Shown here: piece after piece, positions 22,501 through 32,660 of the stretch
Layout of the letters: each line of letters opens with the position of its first letter
How positions within the stretch are numbered: position 1 is the stretch's first letter
DNA from: Anthopleura xanthogrammica
Taxonomy: Eukaryota; Cnidaria; Anthozoa; Actiniaria; Actiniidae
Length of the DNA: 64,000 nt
Assembly (NCBI GenBank): GCA_964019055.1
Contig: OZ025216.1
Coordinates: 5,244,001-5,308,000, forward strand
Reading direction: 5' to 3'
Notes under the pieces: generated by a model
The model's input: only the letters and a program-made list of their open reading frames with translations
The model's database searches: none
What the model was told of the DNA's origin: nothing
Program-made: the position numbers and the translations under genes

Positions 22501-25500
22501 TTAGTGGTTCAGGAGTTGATGTCTTTGAAGGCTTGGCATTGTGTTCTGTATGAGAAGCTAAGAAATATAAATAACATCTATTGTATAAGACCTTTTGGGA
22601 AGCAAAATATGTAAACTAAGGTACAGGTCATAAATTAGCAAGGGGAGGGGGAAGGGTTTAGATTAAAGGCTTATAAACAGATGATCCTTACAAACCCCTA
22701 GCATAAAATACTGTGCACAGCTCTGCCCATGCTGTGTCATGTGTCAAAATATTACTTTTTTTACTGCTCAATTTTGTGTGAACCAACCCTTTTAATGGCC
22801 ATTCCCTCTCGAATTAAAGGCTTATACACATATGCATGTGATCCTTCTGGAAAATGCCATTATAAATTATTGTGACCCCCAGAAACAAGCTTAAAATATA
22901 GCAAACTTTGACAGCTAATTTTCATGTAGCCCCCACTGTCTCTTCAACCTCTCTCCAAAAGAAACCAAAAAAGCATGCATGACTATGCCCTCTTCTCCAT
23001 CTCTTTACACTAAGGAACAGGTCTAATTATGATAAAATTACCTTTAGAAAACATGGGCACAGGAGGGGCAGTGCTTACTGGAGGAGTAGGCTGGCTGTGC
23101 TCATGGAGTGGTTTCTTTAAACCATTACCCACAGAAGGTGGTGGCATGGTACTTGATGGTGGTGCAGATTGGTCCTGCATATTGAATTGATTTGGGATCT
23201 TGGTTTCCATTTTACCAGCAACTGTTGGATGTGGTTGCCGATTACTTGGTGGTGGTTGCTGATTACTTGGTGGTGGTTGGCCAGGCTGAAAGTATTCATG
23301 GCCTCCTCTCTTTGGAACATCCTCCCTTTCATCAGCAGCCACATGAGAAGATTGCACCTTATGTATTGGTGGTAGGCTAGGTTGGAAATATTTCTTGGCA
23401 CCTGTCTTTGGGACAACTTCCTCAGCTTTACTTCCAGTCAAAGGAGGTGATTGCATCATATGTGTTGGAGGTGGACCAGGTTGGAAATATGTCTGGGCAC
23501 CTGTCTTTGGGGCATTTTCCTCAGTTTTACTTCCAGTCATAGGAGGTGGTTGCATCATATGTGTTGGAGGTGGATCAGGCTGGAAATATGTCTGGCCACC
23601 TGTCTTTGGGACAACTTCCTCAGCTTTACTTCCAGTCATAGGAGGTGGTTGCATCATATGTGTTGGAGGTGGACCAGGTTGGAAATATGTCTGGGCACCT
23701 GTCTTTGGGGCATTTTCCTCAGTTTTACTTCCAGTCATAGGAGGTGGTTGCATCATATGTGTTGGAGGTGGATCAGGCTGGAAATATGTCTGGCCACCTG
23801 TCTTTGGGACAACTTCCTCAGCTTTACTTCCAGTCATAGGAGGTGGTTGCACCATATGTGTTGGTGGTAAACTAGGTTGGAAATATGTCTGGCCACCTAT
23901 CTTTGGGGCATTTTCCTCAGTTTTACTTCCAGTCATAGGAGGTGGTTGCATCATATGTGTTGGATGTGGACCAGGTTGGAAATATGTCTGGCCACCTGTC
24001 TTTGGGTCATTTTCCTCAGTTTTACTTCCAGTCATAGGAGGTGGTTGCATCATATGTGTTGGATGTGGACCAGGTTGGAAATATGTCTGGCCACCTGTCT
24101 TTGGGTCATTTTCCTCAGCTTTACTTCCAGTCATAGGAGGTGGTTGCATCATATGTGTTGGTGGTGGACCAGGCTGGAAATATGTTTGAGCACTTGCCTT
24201 GAGAACATCCTCTTCCACTTTACCAACAGGGAGTGGTTGTACCATATTTGGGCCTGGCTGGAAGAACTCATGGCTACCTGACTTTGGAACATCACCCTCC
24301 ATTTTACCAACAGCCATTGGAGGTGGGTGAATAGCATCTGATGGTGGAGCAGATTGTTCATGCTGAAAGAAGTCATTCCCTGGAACATTGGCAATGTTTG
24401 GTGGCGGTGCAGCTGGCTGGAAGAGCTCACTGGCAACTTGCCTTGGACCATCTGCTACAATGTTGCCAGGCATCATGGATGGTGGTGGCAAAACATTTGT
24501 TGCAGGAGTAGATTGTTTCTGTTCATAGATCTCTGCTCTGGGGACATCATCCTCCATTTTACCCATGGTTCTTGGAGATGATTGAGGCATATATGTTGGT
24601 GGTGGTGGTGGTTGGTTATACTTGTCATATGAGGGAACCTCTTCCTCCCTCCAAGCCGCAGTTTCAATCTGACTTTGATCAGAATTGCTGCTGGTATCAT
24701 GGGTGGATGATGATGATGAGTCACTTTCTGAGGTATCCGGAGAATCCTCTGGCATGGGAATACTTGGTGCTGTGCCTGTTACCATGGCACTAGGCTCACC
24801 AAAAGGTGTAGCTTGAGTAGCACTTATTTGCTGCCAAGGAACTTGAGGAGTGGTATCCCTTTGAGCCATGTGATCTTGTTGGCTATCTTGCAATGAGTTT
24901 TCAGGTGCAGTCATGGAAGAGCCATCAAGTCCCCAAGCCATTTGATTCAGATCATCCCTAGGTACTGTTGGTTCGTTGTGTTCACCATGGGAAGAACTTC
25001 CCACTCCAAATTGATCTTGAATGTTATCTCCTGATTCAGGTTGCTGTAAATATTCTTCTGGTGGCCTCTGGTCTTCCATATCGATAGCTGGCTGATTAAC
25101 AGCAAATGATTCTTCAATACCAGGGACCACTTGATTAGGCTGTTCAACAGTTTGACCCATACCTTCATCAATACCAAAGGAATCAGCAATTCTAGAAGGA
25201 GTTCCTGAAGCAAAGAAGCTTTCCTGTGACCTTTCTGGTTGGAGATCTTCATGGATATTAGTCGCCTCTTCAGATTCCTGTAAGGCAGTTTCTGGTTGTC
25301 TTTGCTCCTGAGTGGGAAATGAAAATGGCTGATGGGAGGCAAATGAATCTACCACATTAGGATTGACACTCTCCTCAGATCGGACACTGTGAACACCACC
25401 AAAGGTATTATCAGTTGCCTTTTCAGTTTGAGGCAATTCTGGTGGCTTTTGCTCCTGAGTTGGAAAAGAAAATGGCTGATTGGAAGCAAAAGAATCTTCA

Positions 25501-28500
25501 ATGCTTTCAGGAACAAATTTATTTGGTGGTTGTCCTTGGACCTCAAAAGCATTATCAGCTGCCTTTTCAGTTTGCTGTAAAGGCAATTCAGACTCTCTTG
25601 GCTCCTGAGTTGGATAAGAGAATGGCTGATTGGAAGCAAAAGAATCTTCAATGCTTTGAGGAACACTGGTATTAGATGGTTGTTTTTGGACCTCAAAAGC
25701 ATTATCAGCTGCCTCTTCAGATTGTTGCAAAGGCAATTCTGGTTGTCTTTGCTCCAGAGTTGGATAAGAGAATGGCTGATTGGAAGCAAAAGAATCTTCA
25801 ATGTTTGGAGGAACAATTTCATTAGGTGGTGCTCTGTGGACCTCAAAGGCTTTATCATTTGCCTCTTCAGATTCCTTTGCAGGCATTTCTGTTAGTCTTA
25901 GCTCTTCTGTGGCAGGGGTTGGATGACTAATACCAATTGGTTCCTGCACACCGGGGTGACCTATATCATCCCTTTGTTGTTGTTCCTGAGCAAAAGTTCT
26001 TTCCTCACCAAAAGCATTGTCAATTTCTAATGAAGGTTCTGCTGCACTCCCAAAGGGATCATTATGAGAGCTACCACTGACAGTTGCACACTTATTTTCA
26101 GAACGAGCAGCTGGATGTGAAAATAAATGAGCTGCTGATCGTTCCATTTTCTCAGGCATTGGTGCAGGAAATGGTGAGAATGAGGCTGCAGGTAATGCTG
26201 GTTCTGGCTGTTTGAAGGTTGCCTCTTCATTGAAGCCTAAGAAGAAAGAATCAAAGATAAATTGGAATTTCAAAAGCTACTTATGGCGAAAATATGAGTG
26301 ATAGACTGCCCTTCTAAGGGAACTCATTCTACTAAAAATGTCAATCTTATTTTTCTTTTCAAAGCCCATACATGAGTGTCCATAATAAATGGGTGACTGG
26401 AGTACAAGTAGGGGTGATCAAAATATAAAGGCACCCTCAAAATGAACTATCCATGACACATGGGTGTCCACAATTGCTGGTTTTCACATGACGTCATAGC
26501 CAGCATCTTGGTTGAACTTTACAAAAGATTTGTAATCAGTCTCTTTTGTAATACCAACCAACATGGCAGCCATGCCTTGTTTTTTCATTCTCTTAGGAAT
26601 AATTGAAAACCAGCAATAAAGGGGTGACCACAATACATGATAGGGTGTCCCAGTAAAGTATTAAAGCTACAAGTTAGCATGCCAACATTACCTGCATCTG
26701 TGTTATCATTTAAACTTATATCATCAAATTCTCCATTGTTCTGTTCTGGAGCTTCAGGTTTTCCACTCAGCACAGCAGCATATGAAATACCAGTTCTCAC
26801 GTTAGCTGACTCAGCTGCCATTGATTCTTGTTGGAAAAAATGTGCAGTACTTCCTGGAGTACTGGCTGTAGAGTTGTTTAGTTGTGCGTTGTCAAAAAAT
26901 GAATTCGGTGGAGCACTTTCTACTTTGTGTGATTGTGTAATCTGCTGTTGGTTTGGAGTTGACCAAAATTGACCAAAATCCTAAGGAAAAGATAGAGAAA
27001 TACAGCTTGCTTAGTAAATAAAAATTAAAGGCCTTTTCACTGATGCCATGCAACAATATTGCAAGTTCCTCTGGCTTGTCTGAATAGCATGCACCGTAAC
27101 ATACAATTTGTAGCCACGATAAAATATGGTTTTGGTGGATGTTAATCAAAGCATTTCAATGACAATGTCAGAAACACAAAGTTTTCAAGGGCACATGCTT
27201 TTGGGAAATGACATGGAGAAAACCTTGATTGACATCATCCACCAAAACCTGTACTTCAATCATTACGATGAAAATTCCAGTGGAGTAGCGAGGGGGGCAG
27301 CTGCCCCCCCTAAAATTTTCAGATTGAGCCTTTTTGTCTTTGATGTATGATGTCAATGCCACTGGCGCACTGGCGTAGGGAGGGGATGGCCACATCCCCC
27401 CCCCCCCCAAATTTTTGCAGTAATTAGTTTCTATTCTAGGTGTCCCCTGGGTCCAAGCTACGCCACTGGAAAATTCCATACATGTTATTTGGAAGGACTA
27501 GCTGTTACAGTTAACACAGGCTCAGGGTGCTTTTATTAGTACTAATTAATTAATGTTTTCTATTATTCTACAGCATCCAATTAATGTATGAGGTAAAATC
27601 ATTAGTTACCTGTGGCTGAGGTTGTGAAGTAGTTATCTGGTTTTGTTGTGAGTAAGACGAAGGATTGTTAAAACCATTAGAAAAACCATTGGACATGCAT
27701 TCATCTGAATCTTCTACACCCCAATCTTCTGGCCATTCTGACCATCCATCATCAGTCTAAATTAAAAAAAGTATCCCTATAGCAATTGCCCTATAGCACT
27801 ACGATGTCACATCAAAACAACCTATTGTTTTAATGCTTCAGGTAGACTACCTGTAAACTAGTGTTTTAGCTAAGAGTAAGTTCCACGTTAAATAAAGTAG
27901 ACACAATAGACCCTTTCAATAAATCCTACAATGCTTTATTTTCCAAGTTTGACGTCAAATTTATTCTTTTGAAATGTGCTCCTTTGAATGAAATTGAAAA
28001 GAATAAATTTGATGTCAAATGCAGAAAATAAAGCATTGTAGGAATTATTAAAAGGGTCTATAGCAGCAACACAAATGACATTGCAATAAACTGGGTAACT
28101 GTCCAAATGGGTGTCCATTACGTTAGTATTTACTGAAGTGTAAACCAATACACTAATGTTAAACACAAATTCTTGTGAAATCTAAACTATCTGTAAGTCT
28201 ATTCTATCTGACTAACCACTTTGTGTTCTTGAGTATACTTCCTTTCTTTTCTCTGGAAGTGCCTGACGTCAGGGAAATTCCCCCATAGACTCTATTATAA
28301 AGATAAAACTCTATCATCAGCTCTGTACTTTACTGTTGCTATAAACCTGTGACTGTCTACTGTACTATCAAGATAATCATTACTAGCATAAACACAGTCT
28401 ATATACAAGAGTGGTTTTACTTAGTCCATGAAATAAGTGACTAAAAGGCAAAGAAAAACAAAAGAAAACATTGTTATAAGTGTCTACTAATATGTTATAT

Positions 28501-30801
28501 GGTTACTATTTTTTTCACGGGCCAAGTATAAAAATCCTTTTATCACTGACTGTTGACATACAACAGAACTCAATACCACTATTAGTTCTTCCTGGTGGAC
28601 TTTTCAGAACTTATGCACAGTGTCATTTGCAAAAACGTTAAAAACAGTTCTGATACATAACTGTGGATCAGTTACCAGTCCCGAAAAGATCACCATCATC
28701 AGCTACTAAGCTCATACATACCGTGGGAAATGTTGTATAGCTGTGAGAAATGGTATGGCTATGCTGTGCCCTGCCGTGCATAAATCCAACCCCATGTCCT
28801 TCACTGTGCGCAGCGGGCAACATCAAGCAAGGGAATGCCTGGTAGGGTGAAGTAGCTAGGGTGGAGCTTTATTTTGAAACAATGTGTTTACAATATACTC
28901 ACTTCTTGAAGCATTGGGTCCAATTGTGGAGATACGGGTGGTTCCTGGTACACAGCATTGCCATGGTAACCACTAAAAAGTGAGTCAATTATAAAATTTG
29001 CAGTAAAATACAATAATCATAATAATCTTTGGACAAACGTGATACTGAGCATTAAGGTACAGACACATGTTGCAATTTTTTAATGAGATGCTGCATGTCA
29101 TGTAGAAAAAAATAAAGGTCACCCATGTGACCACCCATGCAACATTGCATGCAATGTCAACAGCGAGGTTGCAAAAAGTAGAAATGGTTTTAATTTTGTG
29201 ACAATGCACATGATGAACCCCACCGTGTCAACACAACACCTCACATGTGAGGTCACACATTGCAATCTAGATTTTGTGAAATATTTAATATGGTAATTGA
29301 AATGGGTCGCATTAAAAATTACTTTGCTGGTTCAATGAATGTCCCCAACAATGTCAAATTCTTATACAGGAGCAGATCTTAGCTTATCACCAAACAATAA
29401 GGGTTTTCCTGTGACTCTAAAAATCAAGTGTATAGAATCTGTTAAACAAGATAGTAGCAATAATAGCTTACCCTAGATAGTTGTTGGTGCTGTTATCCTG
29501 CCAGGGGTTCAGATTCTTTTTTGTTGAGTCTATAAAATTATCTGAATCAAAATAATGAAATAATTCAGCATTAAAGAATTGTCCTTACATGCCATATAGG
29601 AACTACTCTTAGAATCACAGTTTAACACTGCTATGTCGGACTGTCAAGCTAAGAAAAATGAAAAATAATTCAAGACAGCAGGGGTTGAAGATTACGGAGT
29701 TCGAGATAGTAAAGTTCAACTATACACATAACAGAGCTCTTCATTCCAATGAGCACCAATATCCAACCATCCCTATATAATTTATATATACAAAATAAAA
29801 TGGAGTGGTATCCCCCAAGGTATCCCATGATGCACAGCAAGGGTAAGTACTATGCCCTGTAAAGTATACTTAATATCCCTTATACACTTTCTTTAATTCA
29901 GTTAATTCCTGGTAGCACCTATTATCTTACTATTCTTATGAGAGAATAATAATTTGAATAAAAAATAAAATTTGCAAAGCACTCTGGTATTAGTAGTACA
30001 ATGATGCCATCATGTGGATGGCCTATTAAAGCATGCAGACAGAGCAGTGTTAATTACTATTAGAAATACTATCAATAATCATTATCATCATTATCATCAT
30101 ACATGAAGATTTTTAGAACAAGTTTGTAAATTTTTGTGAATGAAAAATATTTGCTGTTTTTTGAAGTCATCTTTACAAAAAAAAAAAGGGAAATCAAGTG
30201 GTTCACTAGGTAAGATTAATGATAAAAACCGAGTGGTTTTTTCCTTTAAAAAATCAATTATTTCCAAATGATATGACTGCAATACAATTGTACAATCTTT
30301 AATCTATGGATCGATAAGACTTAACCTACTCAAATTACATAATAAATTATTGCACATAAAAAATGTACACAGAGAATAGTTGAGACTCTATCCTACAGAC
30401 TTTGTACTACAGGTTATGAGCAAGATTGTTCATAACAACATCTTCGAACAAAACTTTCTTCTAATTTGTAAGCCTTTTTTTTTTCTATTTTGAAGAAAAT
30501 TTTTGACCCTTGGAACTACATTTTTACGTCGTGGTGTTTTATTGATGCGTAACAGTAAAAAGACAAGGGTTTACAACTAACAAGTCTTAATGCTGACGCT
30601 TCCTTCACTAAATCATGAATATTTATCTATTGGTTCGAGGATGAAGACTAGGAAGCTTCAAATATTCAATTATTTTAAGACACCGGCTCGTATAAAATCC
30701 CTGGTTCTCTAGCAACACTATCTTGGTATATTTCTCTACCATCTTTACCATCACTTACCCGGCTGAGAAGGAGAAATACGGGCTCTTTGTTCATAAGCCA
30801 T
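7543..30801 (-). CDS. SEC16: SEC16, COPII/ER exit site scaffold (about 36 coding exons)
   Basis: Sec16 organises ER exit sites by binding Sec13, Sec23 and other COPII components. I built the model by chaining GT-AG exons with consistent phase: 30801-30759, 29541-29472, 28972-28903, 27756-27610, 26980-26692, 26236-23042, 22557-22472, 22359-22240, 21860-21767, 21241-21193, 20740-19323, then the central domain (18888-14365) and the C-terminus (13230-7947, possibly to 7543). The start is the ATG at 30801, in a short first exon beginning MAYEQRARISPSQP, followed directly by a GTAAGT-type donor. Through exon 35 the product is 2,803 residues, somewhat longer than human SEC16A. Family hallmarks visible are the ALEYGMSNGLWAHAVLL helix, an LGDTL...LCYLLAG block, and the C-terminal LPEDKNKT and KYVDVLNP motifs. 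Large disordered N-terminal and Tyr/Arg-rich regions fit the family. Whether it is closer to SEC16A or SEC16B was not resolved; the long N-terminus favours A. The identity is very secure; the last exon is not. Confidence 0.93.
8068..8291. mobile_element. foldback MITE in SEC16 last-but-one intron
   Basis: ATGTGCATCAAAGCTCAAAT...GGGAAAGTGAGTTCT is mirrored by AGAACTCACTTTCCC...GAGCTCATGCACAT. Confidence 0.7.
8602..9110. mobile_element. tandem pair of palindromic elements, 263-bp unit
   Basis: Two copies (8602-8762, 8865-9026) of an imperfect palindrome with arms TAGAACTGAGT.GAGTGCAATTT and its complement, centred on CGACCGCGCAGCGGGAG; flanking sequence is duplicated too (actgag at 8621 and 8884). 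A related element begins at about 63.9 kb. Confidence 0.75.
9131..9275 (+). repeat. 72-bp direct tandem duplication
   Basis: TTAATGCTTAAAT.GCACACTTT.TAGCC... occurs twice at 72-bp spacing with only two or three differences. Related GCCAATCAGATTGCAGGATT sequence recurs near 63.5-63.7 kb. Confidence 0.75.
9297..9347 (+). repeat. GGAGAA hexanucleotide microsatellite
   Basis: About eight tandem GGAGAA units in a SEC16 intron. Confidence 0.9.
10823..11031 (-). repeat. 57-bp tandem repeat in SEC16 intron
   Basis: Three to four copies at an exact 57-bp spacing (TAGCC at 10870, 10927, 10984) in the intron between exons 29 and 30, in inverted orientation relative to the copies at 0.4 kb. Confidence 0.8.
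11380..11710 (+). repeat. degenerate GGAA/GGAT microsatellite
   Basis: Purine-rich degenerate array in the SEC16 intron between exons 27 and 28. The open frames of 127 and 164 codons across it on the minus strand are artefacts. Confidence 0.85.
11896..12209. mobile_element. TIR element with TTTACAGCGCGACGCG ends
   Basis: TTTACAGCGCGACGCGCCTT and AAGGCGCGTCGCGCTGTAAA are perfect inverted ends, extended by ACCGTAGCCACC/GGTGGCCACGGT. Non-coding interior, in the SEC16 intron between exons 26 and 27. Confidence 0.8.
12583..12702 (+). repeat. 57-bp repeat, two copies, in SEC16 intron
   Basis: Two tandem units of the family at 383-681, sharing GGGCACGGCTAACTCACGGATCG-like cores, in the intron between exons 25 and 26. 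Confidence 0.75.
13504..13600. mobile_element. short foldback element
   Basis: CAATTATTGAACTCGGTT...GATTTGTTAGTG is mirrored by CACTAACAAATC...CCTCGTCCAATAATTG. Confidence 0.65.
13627..13832. mobile_element. MITE with ATAGACCCTTTTCGAATATGG ends, TA-flanked
   Basis: Left ATAGACCCTTTTCGAATA and right TATTCGAAAAGGGTCTAT are perfect. TA at both borders suggests a Tc1/mariner-type target. The element at 27906-28061 shares the ATAGACCCTTT ends. Confidence 0.75.
16980..17120 (-). other. SEC16: Lys tract plus Ser/Asp/Glu tract inserted in SEC16 central domain
   Basis: After the conserved helix AIVAEDIAEMLMMSV, the exon at 17201-16938 runs through a basic stretch with about 9 Lys in 11 residues (about residues 2001-2012), then about 33 residues that are almost only Ser, Asp and Glu (about 2015-2047), before resuming family sequence at VDHLLVFRGLLLEGK. 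Family members have a variable loop here, so the solenoid should tolerate it. The SSDSSSDDDSSDD pattern gives many acidic-directed (CK2-type) Ser sites; phosphorylation is an inference. Confidence 0.85.
17270..17465 (+). repeat. ACAGC/ACAAC degenerate simple repeat
   Basis: Degenerate pentamer-like CACAG/CACAA array in a SEC16 intron next to the exon carrying the Ser/Asp tract. Confidence 0.7.
17911..18063. mobile_element. short TIR element in SEC16 intron
   Basis: TTACACCCATTTTCATAATT is mirrored by AATTATTATGAAAATGGGTGTAA. Confidence 0.7.
18183..18338. mobile_element. long foldback element, 60-bp arms, hammerhead-like words
   Basis: ATTTATAAATTTAGTCGAG...CTCTGATTTTT...ATCCAAACGTT pairs with AACGTTTGGAT...AATCAGAGAC...CTCGACTAAATTTATAAAT. 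The loop side carries CTGATGA (18255-18261) and GAAAC (18281-18285). Confidence 0.75.
19323..20740 (-). other. SEC16: SEC16 exon 11, charged His/Arg/Asp then Tyr-rich region
   Basis: This 1,418-nt exon encodes about residues 1388-1860. It opens with a Lys-rich helix-like stretch, then a long polar segment rich in His, Glu, Arg, Asp and Tyr, then a Tyr/Pro/Gly-rich segment (HHYPGYEQQYGYYPGPYG) just before the conserved central domain. Human SEC16A has a similar Arg/Tyr-rich region immediately upstream of its central domain, which is needed for ER exit site localisation; equivalence here is by position and composition. The donor is GAAG followed by GTATGT at 19322-19317. Confidence 0.88.
20936..21120 (-). 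mobile_element. possible degenerate SINE
   Basis: GGAGAAAACCCTTGT plus a decayed B-box-like GGTTCAAGCTCTG on the minus strand resemble the SINE bodies at 0.7 and 63.3 kb. Similar fragments lie at 41480-41620 and 57450-57600. Confidence 0.35.
21306..21516. mobile_element. foldback element
   Basis: ATGCAAAAATATGACCACTTTTAATGTATTGC is mirrored by GCAAATACATTAAAAGTGGTCATACATTTATG about 120 bp away. Confidence 0.65.
23400..24195. repeat. 99-bp coding minisatellite (8 copies) in SEC16
   Basis: Eight near-identical 99-bp units plus degraded units on both sides, in frame with SEC16. The consensus contains TYFQPGPPPTHMMQPPPM then TGSKTEENAPKTG. Within it, a 198-bp dimer repeats almost exactly (about 23451-23648 against 23649-23846). 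Confidence 0.95.
25080..25900. repeat. 147-150-bp coding repeat (4-5 copies) in SEC16
   Basis: AATGGCTGAT marks copies at 25324, 25471, 25621 and 25771, with a weaker one near 25085. Encodes about 50-residue units with IEDSFASNQPFS and ADNAFEVQ; more diverged than the 99-bp array. Confidence 0.9.
26472..26616. mobile_element. foldback MITE AATTGCTGGTTTTC within GGGTGTCCACAA context
   Basis: CAATTGCTGGTTTTC and GAAAACCAGCAAT are inverted; GGGTG.CCACAA flanks both. It lies in the intron between SEC16 exons 5 and 6. Confidence 0.65.
27278..27468. mobile_element. hAT-like MITE with perfect 8-bp target duplication
   Basis: Ends CAGTGGAGTAGC/GCTACGCCACTG; flanks GAAAATTC at 27270-27277 and 27469-27476 are identical. 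Length 191 bp, in the intron between SEC16 exons 4 and 5. An 8-bp duplication is typical of hAT transposases. Confidence 0.88.
27906..28061. mobile_element. MITE with ATAGACCCTTT ends
   Basis: ATAGACCCTTTCAATAAATCCTACAATGC-type left end and its complement at the right; arms about 40 bp, with AAATTTATTC/GAATAAATTT inside. Confidence 0.75.
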
Positions 30802-31166
30802 GGTGAACGCCACCGATCGAACTACATGGACTCCTTTGGACACTAATTCAACGAGCAATTCGTAAAAATTCAGACTGGAATAATAAACTTTTCAGGTACT
30901 TTAAGCAGGCATATCTTCCTCGTCCTTCGAGGTGAAATATTCACGGATCCGTTGGAGCAAACGGCTCGAAATTTCACCATAGGCGAGAGGAATAAATGGC
31001 CTTAAAAGTACATGGCGGTCAAATAAATAAAGATTCAATCTGGGCTCTAGACTTACGTTTCCAGTTAAAGCATTTCTTATTTTACTTTCACGTTTTCTGA
31101 AGCAGATTCGGCTGCCACGTCACTTGACGCATCTTGTAAGAAGCATGACCGCTGGCATGTCTCAAT

Positions 31167-31251
31167 ACCGGAAATGAAATCCTAAACCGGAAACGGGTCG
31201 TGACCGGAAGTCGAAACGGACAAGGCTGTGCCAGACTATATCACCGGAAGT
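31167..31251. promoter_or_regulatory. cluster of four ETS sites upstream of SEC16
   Basis: Four ACCGGAA cores lie at 31167, 31186, 31203 and 31243, all in plus orientation, 366-450 bp upstream of the SEC16 ATG. GABP/ETS clusters like this mark TATA-less, often bidirectional housekeeping promoters. A plus-strand frame starts 130 bp beyond, at 31381. Confidence 0.5.
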
Positions 31252-31380
31252 CCGCTTTCCTCGCAATTTATCACGTTATAACACCAAAATATTTTATTTA
31301 TTTTTACCTTCGTAGCCTAGTTCATGATTTTTATCATTTTTGTTTTAGTTTTAGACCAATAAATTTGATAGGAAATCTTC

Positions 31381-31569
31381 ATGAAATGGTCGAATTCTCT
31401 CAATCCAGATATCGTTGCCAAGATACGCACGGTTAAAAGAGAGTTAGAGGAGAGCGGCACTGACGAAAAATACTTAAAAATTGTAAAAAGAAATTCTTAT
31501 AACTTAAATATTGTAAATATAACCTATACCTTAAGATCGCTAAATTATAGTTCAATGCTTATATATTGA
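31381..31569 (+). CDS. possible small plus-strand ORF divergent from SEC16
   Basis: This 62-codon frame begins MKWSNSLNPDIVAKIRTVKRELEESG; the first 35 or so residues look protein-like (charged, helical), then composition drifts to intron-like Asn/Tyr/Ile. It starts just past the ETS cluster and faces away from SEC16. It might be a first exon with an unrecognised donor or chance. No family recognised. Confidence 0.2.
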   Translation: MKWSNSLNPDIVAKIRTVKRELEESGTDEKYLKIVKRNSYNLNIVNITYTLRSLNYSSMLIY

Positions 31570-32139
31570 ACACATAAATTAGTTGAGCCCTTCCCGATTA
31601 CCACACACTTGTTCCATTTAGATGAGTTGTCCAACTATCCACCTTATCGTTTTGATGATCTTGATCAAGATTGATATCGGAGCTATAATTTCTACCTGAA
31701 TTGGTATCCACTGGCCAGGAAAAGGCTAAAATATATTTTATCAAGCTAAGGAATTGGTTATGTTTAAGTTTATTCTTTTCTACTTACCTTGAAAAAGATT
31801 GAATCTCCACCCTACTACACATCACCACTTACCATTAACTGCACTGAAGGGAGACTACACTAGCTCGGCGTGAATGGAATTGTGGGAATATTCTTAATTT
31901 TTATCAATACGATTGCTGCATGGGATTCCTGTGTTATGAGTGCGCACACAACAGTTGCGTAGCTGTAGAAAAAATGTGTTTTTTCTTTATGGATCCTTTT
32001 TAATCTTGTCACTACATATCCACATTATATTTAGATTAACTAAATTCTGCTAGTTACATCACTTCAGGTTTATATTGATTTATTTGTAATGCGTGATAGA
32101 TCATAACTGAATTTGTACATGTTGGTTGCGCAATATGAG

Positions 32140-32192
32140 AATAAAATTATTATTATTATTATTATTGTTATTATTATTATTATTATTATTAT
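32140..32192 (+). repeat. ATT trinucleotide microsatellite
   Basis: Near-pure ATT units in the region between SEC16 and AIMP1. Confidence 0.9.
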
Positions 32193-32269
32193 AAAATTGC
32201 TAATTATTAACGTAATACTTTATTTCACTCTATTCTCATCTTGCCGCACCATATACCACATCGATCGCA

Positions 32270-32660
32270 CCCCTCCTCACGACACCTCACCCCATCGCAC
32301 CGAATCCCACGTCACCGCACCACAGGCATACCACACAAATGCAACGCATCCTTCATACAACACCACAGGACCTCACTGTACCATAAATTATAAATGCTGC
32401 ACCACACCACACAAACGATACCTCACTACACCTCGTTGTACCTCACGCACCATGCAACATCACATCACACCAACCCACACCACACCACTCCATCCGCACC
32501 GCGCACTTCGTTGTACCTCACGCAACATGCAATAACATCACATCACATCACACCAACCCACACCACAACGCATCGCACCTCGTTGAACCTCACGCACCAT
32601 GCAACATCACATCACATCACACCGCACCGCACCGCACTGCACCTCATTTCAAGTAACGAG
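32270..32660 (+). repeat. CA/CACC-rich minisatellite
   Basis: Degenerate array of ACATCACACC and a longer unit CCTCGTTGTACCTCACGCACC-like repeated about 80-110 bp apart, almost lacking G on the plus strand. Confidence 0.75.

Larger units (their letters stand above)
23042..26236 (-). other. SEC16: SEC16 giant exon 6 with two in-frame repeat arrays
   Basis: A single exon of 3,195 nt encodes about residues 207-1271, nearly all Pro, Gln, Ser, Glu and Thr. The acceptor is TTCTTAG before GGC TTC AAT; the donor is AAAG followed by GTAATT. It holds a four- to five-copy repeat of about 50 residues built around SFASNQPFS (25.1-25.9 kb) and an eight-copy 33-residue repeat built around YFQPGPPPTHMMQPPP (23.4-24.2 kb). 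Low-complexity Sec16 N-termini contribute to recruitment at ER exit sites in other animals; what these particular repeats do is unknown. A 264-codon open frame on the opposite strand at 23395-24189 is an antisense shadow of the repeats. Confidence 0.9.
26692..30801 (-). other. SEC16: SEC16 exons 1-5, N-terminal disordered region
   Basis: Five small exons encode roughly residues 1-206. Lengths are 43, 70, 70, 147 and 289 nt; phases chain without a stop. Composition is rich in Asn, Gln, Ser and Pro with scattered Trp (for example WSEWPEDWG at the start of exon 4, and FGQFWSTP in exon 5). No folded domain is recognised. The extreme Sec16 N-terminus is poorly conserved between phyla, so assignment rests on continuity with exon 6 onwards rather than on homology. 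Confidence 0.8.

Noticed and set aside
23395..24189. 264-codon plus-strand open frame (VGGGPGWKYVW repeats)
   Set aside because: It is the exact antisense of the 99-bp repeat in SEC16 exon 6, has no splice or promoter context, and exists only because the unit is a multiple of three.
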